This document shows, one piece after another, positions 55,981 to 64,000 of a DNA stretch of 64,000 bases (its first letter is position 1; each line of letters opens with the position of its first letter). The position numbers and the translations under genes are program-made. Origin of the DNA: Alcaligenaceae bacterium (lineage in GTDB: Bacteria; Pseudomonadota; Gammaproteobacteria; Burkholderiales; Burkholderiaceae_B); NCBI GenBank assembly GCA_013416455.1, contig JACCES010000001.1:62001-126000 (forward strand), written 5' to 3'. The notes under the pieces were generated by a model, which saw nothing but the letters and a program-made list of their open reading frames with translations, was not told where the DNA came from and searched no databases.

Positions 55981-56574
55981 ATGACCGACAATCCGCGATC
56001 CGAATCTTCCGGCGATCTGGCCCTGTCACAGCAGTTGCTCCTGGCCATGCCGGGCAAGGTCATGGGCAGTCTCGCCAATACGGTGATCTATGTCTGCGAG
56101 CACACGGACCAGGGCGCGCTCGGGCTGGTCATCAATCGTCCCACCGATCTCACCGTCGGCGATCTTCTCAAGCGGCTTGACCTCCCGCTGTCCCTGGAAA
56201 TCGGCGCGCGCGAGCAGGCGCCGGTCTTTTTCGGCGGCCCGGTGCAGACCGATCGCGGCTTCGTGCTGCACAGGCCAGCGCACGGCTATGGTTCCAGCAT
56301 CCGGCTGGGCGACATCGCCCTGACCACTTCGCGCGATGTCCTGCAGGACGTCGCCGTCGGCAAGGGGCCGGAACACGTCCTGATCACGCTCGGCTATGCC
56401 GGCTGGGGCGCGGGGCAGCTCGAAGACGAAATGTCCCAGAATGCCTGGCTCAATGTCGCCGCCACCCATCAGATCCTTTTCGAGATGCCGCCCGAAAAAC
56501 GCTACGAAGCGGCGCTGGCCCAGCTGGGCATCGAAAGCTCCGTCATGCTTTCGGGCGATGTGGGACATGCCTGA
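55981..56574 (+). CDS. YqgE/AlgH-family protein (DUF179)
   Basis: A 197-residue protein of the UPF0301/AlgH family. Typical segments are LLLAMPGKVMGSLANTVIYV (about 19-38), GALGLVINRPTDLTVGDLL (about 46-64), FFGGPVQTDRGFVLH and GYAGWGAGQLEDEM. The molecular role is unsettled. It is nearly always followed by ruvX, as here with an 8-bp overlap. Confidence 0.94.
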   Translation: MTDNPRSESSGDLALSQQLLLAMPGKVMGSLANTVIYVCEHTDQGALGLVINRPTDLTVGDLLKRLDLPLSLEIGAREQAPVFFGGPVQTDRGFVLHRPAHGYGSSIRLGDIALTTSRDVLQDVAVGKGPEHVLITLGYAGWGAGQLEDEMSQNAWLNVAATHQILFEMPPEKRYEAALAQLGIESSVMLSGDVGHA

Positions 56575-56989
56575 GCTTTCTCAGGAAACCCTGCTGGCGT
56601 TCGATTACGGCCTCAAGAAGATCGGGGTCGCCATCGGCAACACACTGACGCTGCACGCCCGGCCTCTGCAGGTCCTCAGGCCGGTCACGCGCGGGCAGCG
56701 TTTCGAGGCCATCGCGCAATTGCTCGCGGAATGGCGGCCCGACCGCGTGGTCGTCGGTCTGCCGCTCGCCACCGATGGCGGGGAACAATACGCTTCCTTG
56801 CGCTGCCGGCGGTTCGCAAACCAGCTCCACGGGCGCTACGGGCTGAATGTCGAGCTGGTCGATGAACGCGGTACCAGTGTCGAGGCGCAGGGCCTGCTGG
56901 GCAACAACGACGACGACGATGCAGTGGCCGCGGCGCTCATCCTGCAGCGCTACTTCGACGCCTTGCAGGCGGATCATGGCAAGGTGTAG
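56567..56989 (+). CDS. ruvX: Pre-16S rRNA nuclease / Holliday-junction resolvase-like protein YqgF
   Basis: A 140-residue RNase H-like protein, with the Asp of LAFDYGLKKIGVAIG (about 10-24) and the ends LPLATDGGEQ and VDERGTSVEAQ. YqgF proteins mature the 5' end of 16S rRNA. The ATG at 56567 overlaps the end of yqgE. The plsC-type gene follows 6 bp later. Confidence 0.94.
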   Translation: MPELSQETLLAFDYGLKKIGVAIGNTLTLHARPLQVLRPVTRGQRFEAIAQLLAEWRPDRVVVGLPLATDGGEQYASLRCRRFANQLHGRYGLNVELVDERGTSVEAQGLLGNNDDDDAVAAALILQRYFDALQADHGKV

Positions 56990-56995
56990 CGGTAC

Positions 56996-57757
56996 GTGAT
57001 CGGTTTATTGCTTTTTCCCTTCAGGCTGACGCTCCTCGTGACCTGGCTCTCCGGCGGCCTGGTCACGGTCGTGCTGGCGTTTCCCGTGCTGAGCCCGCGG
57101 CCGCGGCAGTGGCTGATCCGCCATTGGTCGCGCGTATTGATGGCATGCTGCGGCGTGACGATACGCTATCGCGGCCAGCCCAAGCGCCGGGGCGCCGTGC
57201 TGTGGGTCTCCAATCATGTCTCATGGGTGGACATCTTCGTGATGGACAGCGTGCGGGCCGTATCCTTCATCGCCAAGAGCGATATCCGCAAATGGCCGCT
57301 CCTGGGCTGGCTGGTGGCCGGCGCGGGCACCCTGTTCATCGAGCGCGGCCGGCGGCATGCGGTGCGCGCCGTGGGCCATCAGATGAGCGAGCGCTTCGCG
57401 CGCGGCGAGGCGGTGGGCCTGTTTCCGGAAGGGACGACATCGCATGGCCTGGACGTGGCGACCTTTCACTCCAGCCTGTTCGAGCCGGCGCTGCGCGCCG
57501 GCGTCGACGTGCAGCCGGTCGCCCTGCTGTTCCTGCATCGGGGGCAGCGCACTACCCGCCATGCCTTCGTCGGGGATCAGACCCTGGTCCACAATATCTG
57601 GAACTTGCTGACCACCACCGGCACCGTGGTGGAGCTGGTGTTCTGTCCGGTGACGAGCGCGGCGGAATGCGCCGAACTCGACCGGGCCGAGCTTGCATTG
57701 CGCAGCGAGCGGATGATACGGGAGCTCGTGAAGACGGCCGCCCACGAGGAGCGCTGA
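56996..57757 (+). CDS. 1-acyl-sn-glycerol-3-phosphate acyltransferase-like protein
   Basis: A 253-residue membrane-associated acyltransferase (PlsC fold) with a GTG start. An N-terminal hydrophobic segment (about 3-30) is followed by the motif VSNHVSWVDIF, with the catalytic His and Asp (about 72-82), and FPEGTTSHG (about 142-150). It would acylate lysophosphatidic acid or an ornithine-type lysolipid. It is convergent with apaH. Confidence 0.88.
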   Translation: MIGLLLFPFRLTLLVTWLSGGLVTVVLAFPVLSPRPRQWLIRHWSRVLMACCGVTIRYRGQPKRRGAVLWVSNHVSWVDIFVMDSVRAVSFIAKSDIRKWPLLGWLVAGAGTLFIERGRRHAVRAVGHQMSERFARGEAVGLFPEGTTSHGLDVATFHSSLFEPALRAGVDVQPVALLFLHRGQRTTRHAFVGDQTLVHNIWNLLTTTGTVVELVFCPVTSAAECAELDRAELALRSERMIRELVKTAAHEER

Positions 57758-57803
57758 GGCCCGCGCTGGTTGCCGGCCGGCTGCGCCGGCGGGCGGCGAG
57801 CCG

Positions 57804-58643
57804 TTATTCGGCCGCCTGAGGCGTCCGGAACGGCGGGCAGGCCACCTGCACCAGCCTGTGATCGTGCAGGCGCAGCGCGGTCAGCTGCCGGCCCCAGACG
57901 CAGCCGGTGTCCAGGCAGATGGCGTCCGGCCTTATCATCAGCCCCAGTGTCGACCAATGGCCGAAGACGACGGTTTCGTGTTCGATGGCCCTGCCGGGCA
58001 CATCGAACCACGGCATGAGGCCGCTCTTGGGGTTTGGGGCATCCTTGTACGAGAAATCCATGCGGCCGTCCGGGCCGCACATGCGCATGCGCGTCATGGC
58101 ATTGGCGATCACCCGCAGCCGCTTGCCGCCTTCCAGGCCGTCGTCCCAGTATCCGGGTTCGTTGCCATAGAGCTTTTCCAGGGCCAGGCCCCATTTTGGG
58201 CCGCGCAGCGCGGCTTCCAGTTCCCTGGCCAGAGCCAGCGCCTGATCGGCGCTCCAGCAGGGCAGGATCCCGGCGTGCACCAGTATGTGCCCCTGTTCGC
58301 GGTGCATCAGCGGACGGTGGCGCAGCCAGTCGATGATGCCCGTGGCATCCGGGGCGGCCAGCACGTCGTGGAAGGTGTCGGAGCGGCTGGGTTTCTTCAC
58401 GCCCGCCGCCACCGCCAGCAGGTGGAAATCATGGTTGCCCAGTACGCAGGTGGCGCGCTCGCCCAGCGACATGACGGTGCGCAAGGTCTGCAGAGAATCC
58501 GGCCCGCGGTTCACCAGGTCGCCGGCGAACCAGAAGCGCGCCTGGCGGTCGGCGGCGATTTCGGGATGTTCGAGCAGGTGCCGCAGCGAGCTGTTGCAGC
58601 CTTGCAGATCGCCGATCATCCAGATAGGGTCCTGCATTGTCAT
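57804..58643 (-). CDS. apaH: Bis(5'-nucleosyl)-tetraphosphatase, symmetrical (ApaH)
   Basis: A 279-residue metallophosphatase that cleaves Ap4A to two ADP. The phosphoesterase motifs are visible: IGDLQGC (about 9-15), [10 protein letters not shown] (about 40-49), GNHDFHLL (about 70-77) and the His in ILVHAGI. The ATG at 58643 overlaps the lptG stop (ATGA). A second ATG two codons later is possible. Confidence 0.95.
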   Translation of the reverse strand: MTMQDPIWMIGDLQGCNSSLRHLLEHPEIAADRQARFWFAGDLVNRGPDSLQTLRTVMSLGERATCVLGNHDFHLLAVAAGVKKPSRSDTFHDVLAAPDATGIIDWLRHRPLMHREQGHILVHAGILPCWSADQALALARELEAALRGPKWGLALEKLYGNEPGYWDDGLEGGKRLRVIANAMTRMRMCGPDGRMDFSYKDAPNPKSGLMPWFDVPGRAIEHETVVFGHWSTLGLMIRPDAICLDTGCVWGRQLTALRLHDHRLVQVACPPFRTPQAAE

Positions 58644-59818
58644 GCGAGTGTCTTGCTCCATGGCAGGCGCGTCTGGATGAAGCGGCGCACACCGTGCTGG
58701 TTCTCCATCAGCAGCAGCGCGCCCAAGGCGAGCGCCAGGGCGCCTAGGTTGGGTATCAGGGCGGTGACCCACGGCGCCCATTTGCTGAGCATGCCCACAT
58801 TCAGCGCCAGCTGGTTCACCATGAAAAAACCCACGCCCAGCAGGATGCCGATGAACACCTTGCTGCCCACGCCCCCCCTGCGGGTCTGCATGAAGGCAAT
58901 GGGCGCGGCAATGGTCATCATCACGAACAGGGTGAAGGGGTAGGCGACCTTGCGCCACAGTGCCACCACCTGTCTTTCGGTCTGCAGATTGTTGTCGGCG
59001 AGATAGCGGATGTAATCGGACAGGTCCAGTATGGACATGCGTTCGGGAGTCAGGACGCGTGCGATCAGCCGTTCAGGCGTGAGCGAGGTATCCAGCAGAC
59101 GCTCTGGCAGATGTTCGACGCGGGTGGCGGGCTCGGCCGGCCTGCGGGCATCCGCCAGGGCGACGATCGATGATTCGTCGATGATGGTCTGCGTCACATC
59201 GCGCAGCAGCAGCGTGCCGTCCGCGAAGCGGCCGCTGGCGGCCTGCGACATCGAGGCCAGTTCCTGGCCTTCACGGAATTCGTACAGCGTGATTTCCGTG
59301 ACGGAGCCGTCGGCGCTCAGCTGCGAAATATTGATGATGCGCGTGCCGCCGTCGGCGTCGGCTTCCTTGAACCAGTAGCCGCTGCTGAGCCGGCCGCCTT
59401 CGGCGCGCCCCAGCAGGCGCAGGCTGACATCGCTGGCCTTGAGTTCGGCGGCGGGCGTGATGACTTCCGAGAGGACGAAGGCGCCGACCACCCAGGGTAC
59501 GGTCACCAGCCACAGCATGCCCAGCAGCTTGAATCCGCTTACGCCGGACACCCGCAGGATGACGAGTTCATTGCGCTGCGCCAGCCCCGCCAGGGCGAGC
59601 ACAGAGCCGATCAGCACGCCTATGGGCAGCAGGTCGTACAGATAGGTCGGCAGCGCCAGCGCCTGCATGTAGAAGAGGTTCAGCAAGGTGAAACGGGTGC
59701 CGACCTTGTCGAGTTCTTCGATGAGGGCGAAGAAGGTGAACAGGCCCAGCAGGGCGACGAGCACGACGGAACTCGATCGGTAGATCTCTTTGGCAAGATA
59801 GCGACGGGTCGTGCGCAT
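58640..59818 (-). CDS. lptG: LPS export ABC transporter permease LptG
   Basis: A 392-residue inner-membrane protein of the LptB2FG complex that extracts lipopolysaccharide. Transmembrane segments lie near 15-35, 60-80, 100-120, 305-325, 335-355 and 360-380, with a periplasmic beta-jellyroll domain between (about 130-260). The N-terminus [16 protein letters not shown] is typical of betaproteobacterial LptG. The lptF gene is not adjacent in this window. Confidence 0.92.
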   Translation of the reverse strand: MRTTRRYLAKEIYRSSSVVLVALLGLFTFFALIEELDKVGTRFTLLNLFYMQALALPTYLYDLLPIGVLIGSVLALAGLAQRNELVILRVSGVSGFKLLGMLWLVTVPWVVGAFVLSEVITPAAELKASDVSLRLLGRAEGGRLSSGYWFKEADADGGTRIINISQLSADGSVTEITLYEFREGQELASMSQAASGRFADGTLLLRDVTQTIIDESSIVALADARRPAEPATRVEHLPERLLDTSLTPERLIARVLTPERMSILDLSDYIRYLADNNLQTERQVVALWRKVAYPFTLFVMMTIAAPIAFMQTRRGGVGSKVFIGILLGVGFFMVNQLALNVGMLSKWAPWVTALIPNLGALALALGALLLMENQHGVRRFIQTRLPWSKTLA

Positions 59819-59912
59819 GGAAGACGGAAGAATGCTGGAATGACCAAATATTGAAGATTAACATCCCGGCGGCGGTTGCCGGAGGAAGAGTATCAACAGG
59901 CCCTGGTGCGCG

Positions 59913-60617
59913 TCAGGGGACTTCGACCAGCCGCATGCGCTGCTGTATGGTTGCGGTGCGTGACCTGAGATAGCGGGTGTCGCCCTGCTGGTCGTAGAAG
60001 GCGGGCCGGGGCAGCATGGAAGCCAGGCGCGCCGACTGGCTCGGCCCGAGCGATGCCGCGTCGCGTTTGTAATAGTGCCTGGCGGCGGCCTGGGCGCCGA
60101 AAACATCGATGCCCCATTGGGCGAAATTCAGGTACAGCTCGAGTATGCGTTCCTTGCTCATGGTGAGCTCGATCATGTAGGTGATGATCAGCTCCTGGCC
60201 CTTGCGCACATAGCTGCGTGAATTCGACAGGAACAGGTTCTTGGCCAGCTGCTGGGTGATGGTGGAGCCGCCGCGCATGGCGCTGCCGCCGCTCGCCGCC
60301 TGTTTGCGGTTGTATTCCCAGGCCCGCATGATGTCCTGCCATTCCACCCCGGAGTGGCCGATGAAGTTCGAATCTTCTGACGCCACGACCGCGCGCTTCA
60401 GATTGGTGCTGATCTGGTCGTAGGACACCCATTCATGACGCAGCTGCGCGGCGGGATCATCGCGGCGCAGTTCGCGCAGCGTCTGCTGCATGACGGCGGT
60501 GCTCGATGGGTTGTAGAAGCCATACCAGATCACCAGTATGAACAGGCCCGCCTGATACAGGAGCAGCAGCGCCACGCCCGCGAGCAGGCCGGTCTTGAGC
60601 AGGCGGAGGATCCACAT
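59913..60617 (-). CDS. mtgA: Monofunctional biosynthetic peptidoglycan transglycosylase MtgA
   Basis: A 234-residue inner-membrane glycosyltransferase family 51 enzyme that polymerizes lipid II. One N-terminal transmembrane segment (about 10-32) is followed by the catalytic EDSNFIGHSGVEW (about 82-94) and GGSTITQQLAKNLFLSNSR (read about 115-133). The ATG at 60617 lies 13 bp after aroE. The open frame further upstream is a shadow of aroE. Confidence 0.95.
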   Translation of the reverse strand: MWILRLLKTGLLAGVALLLLYQAGLFILVIWYGFYNPSSTAVMQQTLRELRRDDPAAQLRHEWVSYDQISTNLKRAVVASEDSNFIGHSGVEWQDIMRAWEYNRKQAASGGSAMRGGSTITQQLAKNLFLSNSRSYVRKGQELIITYMIELTMSKERILELYLNFAQWGIDVFGAQAAARHYYKRDAASLGPSQSARLASMLPRPAFYDQQGDTRYLRSRTATIQQRMRLVEVP

Positions 60618-60630
60618 GCCGCCGGTTTCC

Positions 60631-61482
60631 TCAGGCGGCGCGCAGCTCGTCGCGCAGGGCCGCGAGCACCGCCTCCGTCGAGGGCGCCACGCCATGCCAG
60701 ATCTCGAAGCTGGCCGCCGCCTGGCCGACCAGCATGCCCAGCCCGTCCGCGCATTGCGACGCCCCCATCGTGGCGGCCTGCCGCATGAAGGGAGTGGGCC
60801 CGCTGCCGTAGACCATGTCGTAGGCGAGCGCGCCGGGCGCGTACAGCCCCCCCGGCAGGGCCGGCGCCTGGCCCGAAAGGCCGCCCGAGGTGGCATTGAT
60901 GACGATGTCCCATGCGGCGCCGGCGTCGGGCAGGGCGCCGGACGAGAGCAGGCCGCTGAACTGCGGCAGCTTGGCCGCGGTTTCGGCACACAGATCCGTT
61001 GCGCGCTGTGCGCCACGGTTCACGATGCGCAGGTGGGCGCATTCCGCTTCGAGCAGAGGCAGCAGCACGCCGCGCGCCGCGCCCCCGGCGCCCACCAGCA
61101 GTATGTGCCGGCCGGCCGGGTCATGGCCCAGGCGGCGCAGATCGGCAAGCAGGCCCACGCCATCGGTATTGCAGCCCCGCAGGCGGCCGCCATCCGTCCA
61201 CAAGGTGTTGACCGCGCCGGCCAGTTCGGCGCGGCGGCTCAGCCCGTCGCGGGCGAGTTCGAATGCCTGTTCCTTGAACGGCACGGTCACATTGAGACCG
61301 CGTCCGCCTTCGGCGAAGAAGCGTTCTATGGCGGCGGCGAAGCCGTCCAGCGGAGCCAGCAGCCTTCCGTAAACCAGCTCGATGCCGCATTGCCGGGCGA
61401 AGGCCTGGTGTATGCCGGGGGAACGGCTGTGCTCGATGGGATTGCCGACGACGGCATATTGCGCGGGAACGGTTGTGGTCAT
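60631..61482 (-). CDS. aroE: Shikimate dehydrogenase AroE
   Basis: A 283-residue NADPH enzyme reducing 3-dehydroshikimate. Visible: the substrate motif [16 protein letters not shown] (about 13-28), [11 protein letters not shown] with the catalytic Lys (about 64-74), GCNTDGVG, and the nucleotide loop [12 protein letters not shown] (about 128-139). The ATG at 61482 begins the domain at the usual distance. It lies in the order RNB nuclease / tonB / aroE / mtgA. Confidence 0.95.
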   Translation of the reverse strand: MTTTVPAQYAVVGNPIEHSRSPGIHQAFARQCGIELVYGRLLAPLDGFAAAIERFFAEGGRGLNVTVPFKEQAFELARDGLSRRAELAGAVNTLWTDGGRLRGCNTDGVGLLADLRRLGHDPAGRHILLVGAGGAARGVLLPLLEAECAHLRIVNRGAQRATDLCAETAAKLPQFSGLLSSGALPDAGAAWDIVINATSGGLSGQAPALPGGLYAPGALAYDMVYGSGPTPFMRQAATMGASQCADGLGMLVGQAAASFEIWHGVAPSTEAVLAALRDELRAA

Positions 61483-61580
61483 GGGTCGGGTATGCAGTGT
61501 CAGCGGAGCGTGCCGGTGGTTCATCCGGGCCGGTTTCAGGAAACCGGAAGTTACCATAGCATGCCTGGGCGGCCGGACGG

Positions 61581-62459
61581 TCAGGGCAGCCGGGTTTCGA
61601 GCTGCTCGTGGGTGAAATGCCAGGTGCGGGTGATGGCCAGGACATCGGTATCCTGGGCGAGTTCGGGCGGCAGGGGCGGGAAGGGCGCCGCCAACTGCAC
61701 GATGCGCAGGGCCGCCTGGTTCAGTACCGCGTGCTGTGCGGGCCGGTCGATTTCCACCTGCTGCAGCGAGCCGTCGCGGCGGATGTGGACGGTGAGCTGC
61801 AGGCTGCCGTAGAGCTTGCCGCGCGCTTCCGCCGGATAGTGCTCTGTGCCCAGCATTTCGATCTTCTGGCGCCATGCTTCGACATAGCGGGCCTGGGGGG
61901 CCGATGCCGCCGAAGGGCCGACGAAGTGCACGCGCGGCCGCGCGTTGTAGCGCTCGATGCGTTCCTTGATGGCGCTGATCTGCGCATTGATGATCAGGCT
62001 TTCCTGGTGCAGTTCATCGTCGCCCGCCTCGGCCGCTTCTTCGCCTGTGTGCGGCGTCTCGCCGGCGGCCGGCGCCGCGAGGCTGGCTTCCAGCAGAAGC
62101 AGCAGGCGTTCCTGTTCCGCTTCGAGTTCCTTCTGTCTTTCCTGCAACGCGGCCAGCACGATTTCGTCGGGCGAGCTGGCGGCCGTCAGCGGCAATGGCG
62201 TGGCGGCGGTTCCCGCATCGGCTTCGCCACCGCCGTCGAAATCATGCTGGGCGAGCACCTGGGGCTGCGCGGGCCGGGTATCGCCGCGCACGTTCAGCAG
62301 GGTCACTTCCAGCGTCGTGTCGGGGGCCGGCGATGGCGGCGCGGAGAAATGCACGGCGAGCAGCGCCGCATGCACGGCGAGCGAGATCAGCAGGGCGATG
62401 CCGAGATGATCGTCGCGGTGTCCCCGTATCTGCAGCAGGCGGCCGGCGAGCACGGACAT
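61581..62459 (-). CDS. TonB-family protein (energy-transducer-like)
   Basis: A 292-residue protein with a cytoplasmic N-terminus, one transmembrane helix (about 20-40, [18 protein letters not shown]), a Glu/Gln-rich coiled-coil periplasmic segment (about 100-165) and a TonB C-terminal domain ([20 protein letters not shown], about 208-227, and [20 protein letters not shown]). ExbB/ExbD genes are not adjacent. It may span the periplasm as a TonB or TolA paralogue. Substrates are unknown. Confidence 0.9.
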   Translation of the reverse strand: MSVLAGRLLQIRGHRDDHLGIALLISLAVHAALLAVHFSAPPSPAPDTTLEVTLLNVRGDTRPAQPQVLAQHDFDGGGEADAGTAATPLPLTAASSPDEIVLAALQERQKELEAEQERLLLLLEASLAAPAAGETPHTGEEAAEAGDDELHQESLIINAQISAIKERIERYNARPRVHFVGPSAASAPQARYVEAWRQKIEMLGTEHYPAEARGKLYGSLQLTVHIRRDGSLQQVEIDRPAQHAVLNQAALRIVQLAAPFPPLPPELAQDTDVLAITRTWHFTHEQLETRLP

Positions 62460-62479
62460 GGAAAGCCCCGTCGGCGGGT

Positions 62480-64000
62480 TCAGGCCGGCGCCGTGTCGCG
62501 CAGCCTGCAGTCCACTTCGAGCGCCAGTTCGTCGTAGCCGAGTATCTCGATCACGACTTTATGGCCGCGTTCCAGTGCCGGCATGCCGGCCACCCGGGTG
62601 ACCAGCGGCGCGCAGTCCAGCCGGACCAGATCATCCCGCAGCACCGTGGCTTCTACGAGGCTCTGGCCCTGCTGCTGCAGCCAGCGCAGACACCAGTAGC
62701 GCTCCATGGCGTTCTGGTAGTCGCCCCAGGATGCGTACTGGGCATCGAAGGCGCCGATGATCGCGAAAAGGTCGGCGTCCTTGGGTTTGAAGGGGGCGGC
62801 CAGCCGGGCCGAGACCCCGTGGCGCGCGGTGGCGATGACCTGCCATTGATTCACGAGATCCACGTAGCGGCGCAGCGGCGAGGTCGACCACGCGTAGTAG
62901 GGGACGCCTATGGCTTCGTGCGGCAGGGGATGGGTGGACATGCGCACGCGGCCCGCCTGCTGCGAGCGGTAGATGCCCGGCACGCCGTGCTGCGCCAGCA
63001 GCCCGCCCCATATATTGTTGGTGAGGATCATGTATTCGGCGATGATGCGGTCGAGCGGCGCATCGCGCCGGCGCGGAATGAGCTTCACGCGCGTGTCCGG
63101 ATCATCGTGCGGGCCTTCCAGCGCGAAACTGTATTCGACGCGGCTGTTGTTCTCGGCCTTGCCCCGCACGGCATCGCGCTGGGCGCTCAGGTGCTGGGCG
63201 TAGCGCCACAGGGGCCGGACCCACTCGGCGTACGGCACCGCGGCCGAAGGGTCGGCCAGGGCTTCCGCGGTGATGTCGTCGCTCAGTGTTTCATGGCGCA
63301 GGTTTTCCGCCACGCGGATGCGTTCGAGGCGGGTCTCGCTGCCCAGCAATTCGCCGGTGGCGAGGTTCGCGTCGATATAGAGCGACAGAGCGGGCCGGAT
63401 CTTGCCGGCATCGAGCGAGAACTCGCTGATGAGTTCGCCGGGCAGCATGGGTATCTTGTGTCCAGGTATATACACTGTGGACATTCGTGCGCGGGCGAGG
63501 CGGTCCAGCTCGCCGCCGCGCTCGATGGCCAGCCCCGGCGCCGCGATGTGGATGCCCAGCCGTACGACGTCGCCGCCCAATGCGGTGACCGACATGGCGT
63601 CGTCGACTTCGAAAGTGGAGCTGTCGTCCATCGAATAGGCGGTGACGTCGGCGAACGGCAGGTCATCGAAGGCGGGCGGCTGCGCAATGCTGGGAAATGC
63701 CGGGCCCTTGGGGAAATGAGTGGCCATGAAGCGCGTCTGATGCAATGCCAGCGCGTGCGGCCAGGCGCCGACGGAAAGCAGCAGGCGTTCCGGGGTGGTC
63801 TGTTTCTGCTCGACGGCGGCCGCGAACGCCTTCCATTCGTTGGTGTTCTTGTCCGGCCTGGTCAGCAGCGTGGTGGCGATCTCGGCGATCTCGGCGGGCA
63901 GTTCGCCGGCCAGCAGCTGGTCGGTCCAGCGCTGTTGCTGTTCCGCCTGCAGGCGCTTCTTTTCGAGCGCCGCCAGCGCGGCGGCCAGGATGTCAGGAGG
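62480..64000 (-). CDS. RNB-domain exoribonuclease (RNase II/R family), 5' end outside window
   Basis: The visible C-terminal 506 residues hold an RNB catalytic domain with the metal-binding aspartates in SMDDSSTFEVDDAMSV, then IAAPGLAIERGGELDRLAR, PGHKIPMLP and WSTSPLRRYVDLVNQ, and a short C-terminal S1-like region (from about position 440 of the visible part). The frame is open to the right edge. The product would degrade RNA from the 3' end. It lies 20 bp upstream of the tonB-type gene. Confidence 0.9.
   Translation of the reverse strand, partial: PPDILAAALAALEKKRLQAEQQQRWTDQLLAGELPAEIAEIATTLLTRPDKNTNEWKAFAAAVEQKQTTPERLLLSVGAWPHALALHQTRFMATHFPKGPAFPSIAQPPAFDDLPFADVTAYSMDDSSTFEVDDAMSVTALGGDVVRLGIHIAAPGLAIERGGELDRLARARMSTVYIPGHKIPMLPGELISEFSLDAGKIRPALSLYIDANLATGELLGSETRLERIRVAENLRHETLSDDITAEALADPSAAVPYAEWVRPLWRYAQHLSAQRDAVRGKAENNSRVEYSFALEGPHDDPDTRVKLIPRRRDAPLDRIIAEYMILTNNIWGGLLAQHGVPGIYRSQQAGRVRMSTHPLPHEAIGVPYYAWSTSPLRRYVDLVNQWQVIATARHGVSARLAAPFKPKDADLFAIIGAFDAQYASWGDYQNAMERYWCLRWLQQQGQSLVEATVLRDDLVRLDCAPLVTRVAGMPALERGHKVVIEILGYDELALEVDCRLRDTAPA

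Overview
This 64 kb, GC-rich window looks like the chromosome of a betaproteobacterium of the family Alcaligenaceae (the Bordetella / Achromobacter / Pusillimonas group). The evidence is the order rplU-rpmA-obg-proB, an RNB nuclease-tonB-aroE-mtgA block, solute receptors of the Bug (tripartite tricarboxylate) family, and several CoA-dependent catabolic gene sets. The genus cannot be fixed from the sequence alone. I saw no rRNA, tRNA, CRISPR array, transposase or phage gene.

Housekeeping genes form the backbone: rodA (3' part only), mutY-ftsX-ftsE, the amino-acid ABC genes aapQMP, an OmpA-type lipoprotein, thiC with a TPP riboswitch, proB-obg-rpmA-rplU, argJ, hemL-thiE-thiD, a 54-aa rubredoxin, yqgE-ruvX-plsC, apaH-lptG, mtgA-aroE-tonB, and an RNB-domain ribonuclease cut by the right edge.

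Three catabolic blocks sit between these genes. Block A (0.86-11.3 kb) is a divergent pair of operons. Leftward it has a Bug receptor, an ADP-forming acyl-CoA ligase, a crotonase and an IclR regulator. Rightward it has an acyl-CoA dehydrogenase, a crotonase, a thiolase-fold protein without the nucleophilic cysteine, a DUF35 protein, two hot-dog dehydratase subunits and a second acyl-CoA dehydrogenase. The set resembles the dehydrogenase / two-subunit hydratase / retro-aldolase logic known from sterol side-chain breakdown, but the substrate is unknown. Block B (26.0-33.6 kb) has a LysR regulator, a Bug receptor, HyuA, HyuB carrying an extra C-terminal tandem of EthD/Dabb-like domains, and an alpha/beta hydrolase. 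Block C (34.9-52.8 kb) has a MarR regulator, then a 13-gene rightward operon: 2-oxoacid dehydrogenase E1 alpha, E1 beta, crotonase, E2, MmgE/PrpD, acyl-CoA dehydrogenase, AMP-forming acyl-CoA ligase, and a complete branched-chain-type ABC importer with an SDR. It is met from the other side by tetR-OYE-EthD.

The most informative regulatory finding is an 18-bp motif, identical at 16 positions, just downstream of the -10 boxes of both the Block C operon promoter (35744-35761) and the tetR promoter (52794-52811). It suggests that the TetR protein represses both ends of Block C. Other notable signals are a hairpin that would hide the thiC ribosome-binding site, paired TCACATNNGTGA palindromes at an XRE regulator, and an OmpR-like regulator with a degenerate receiver domain.
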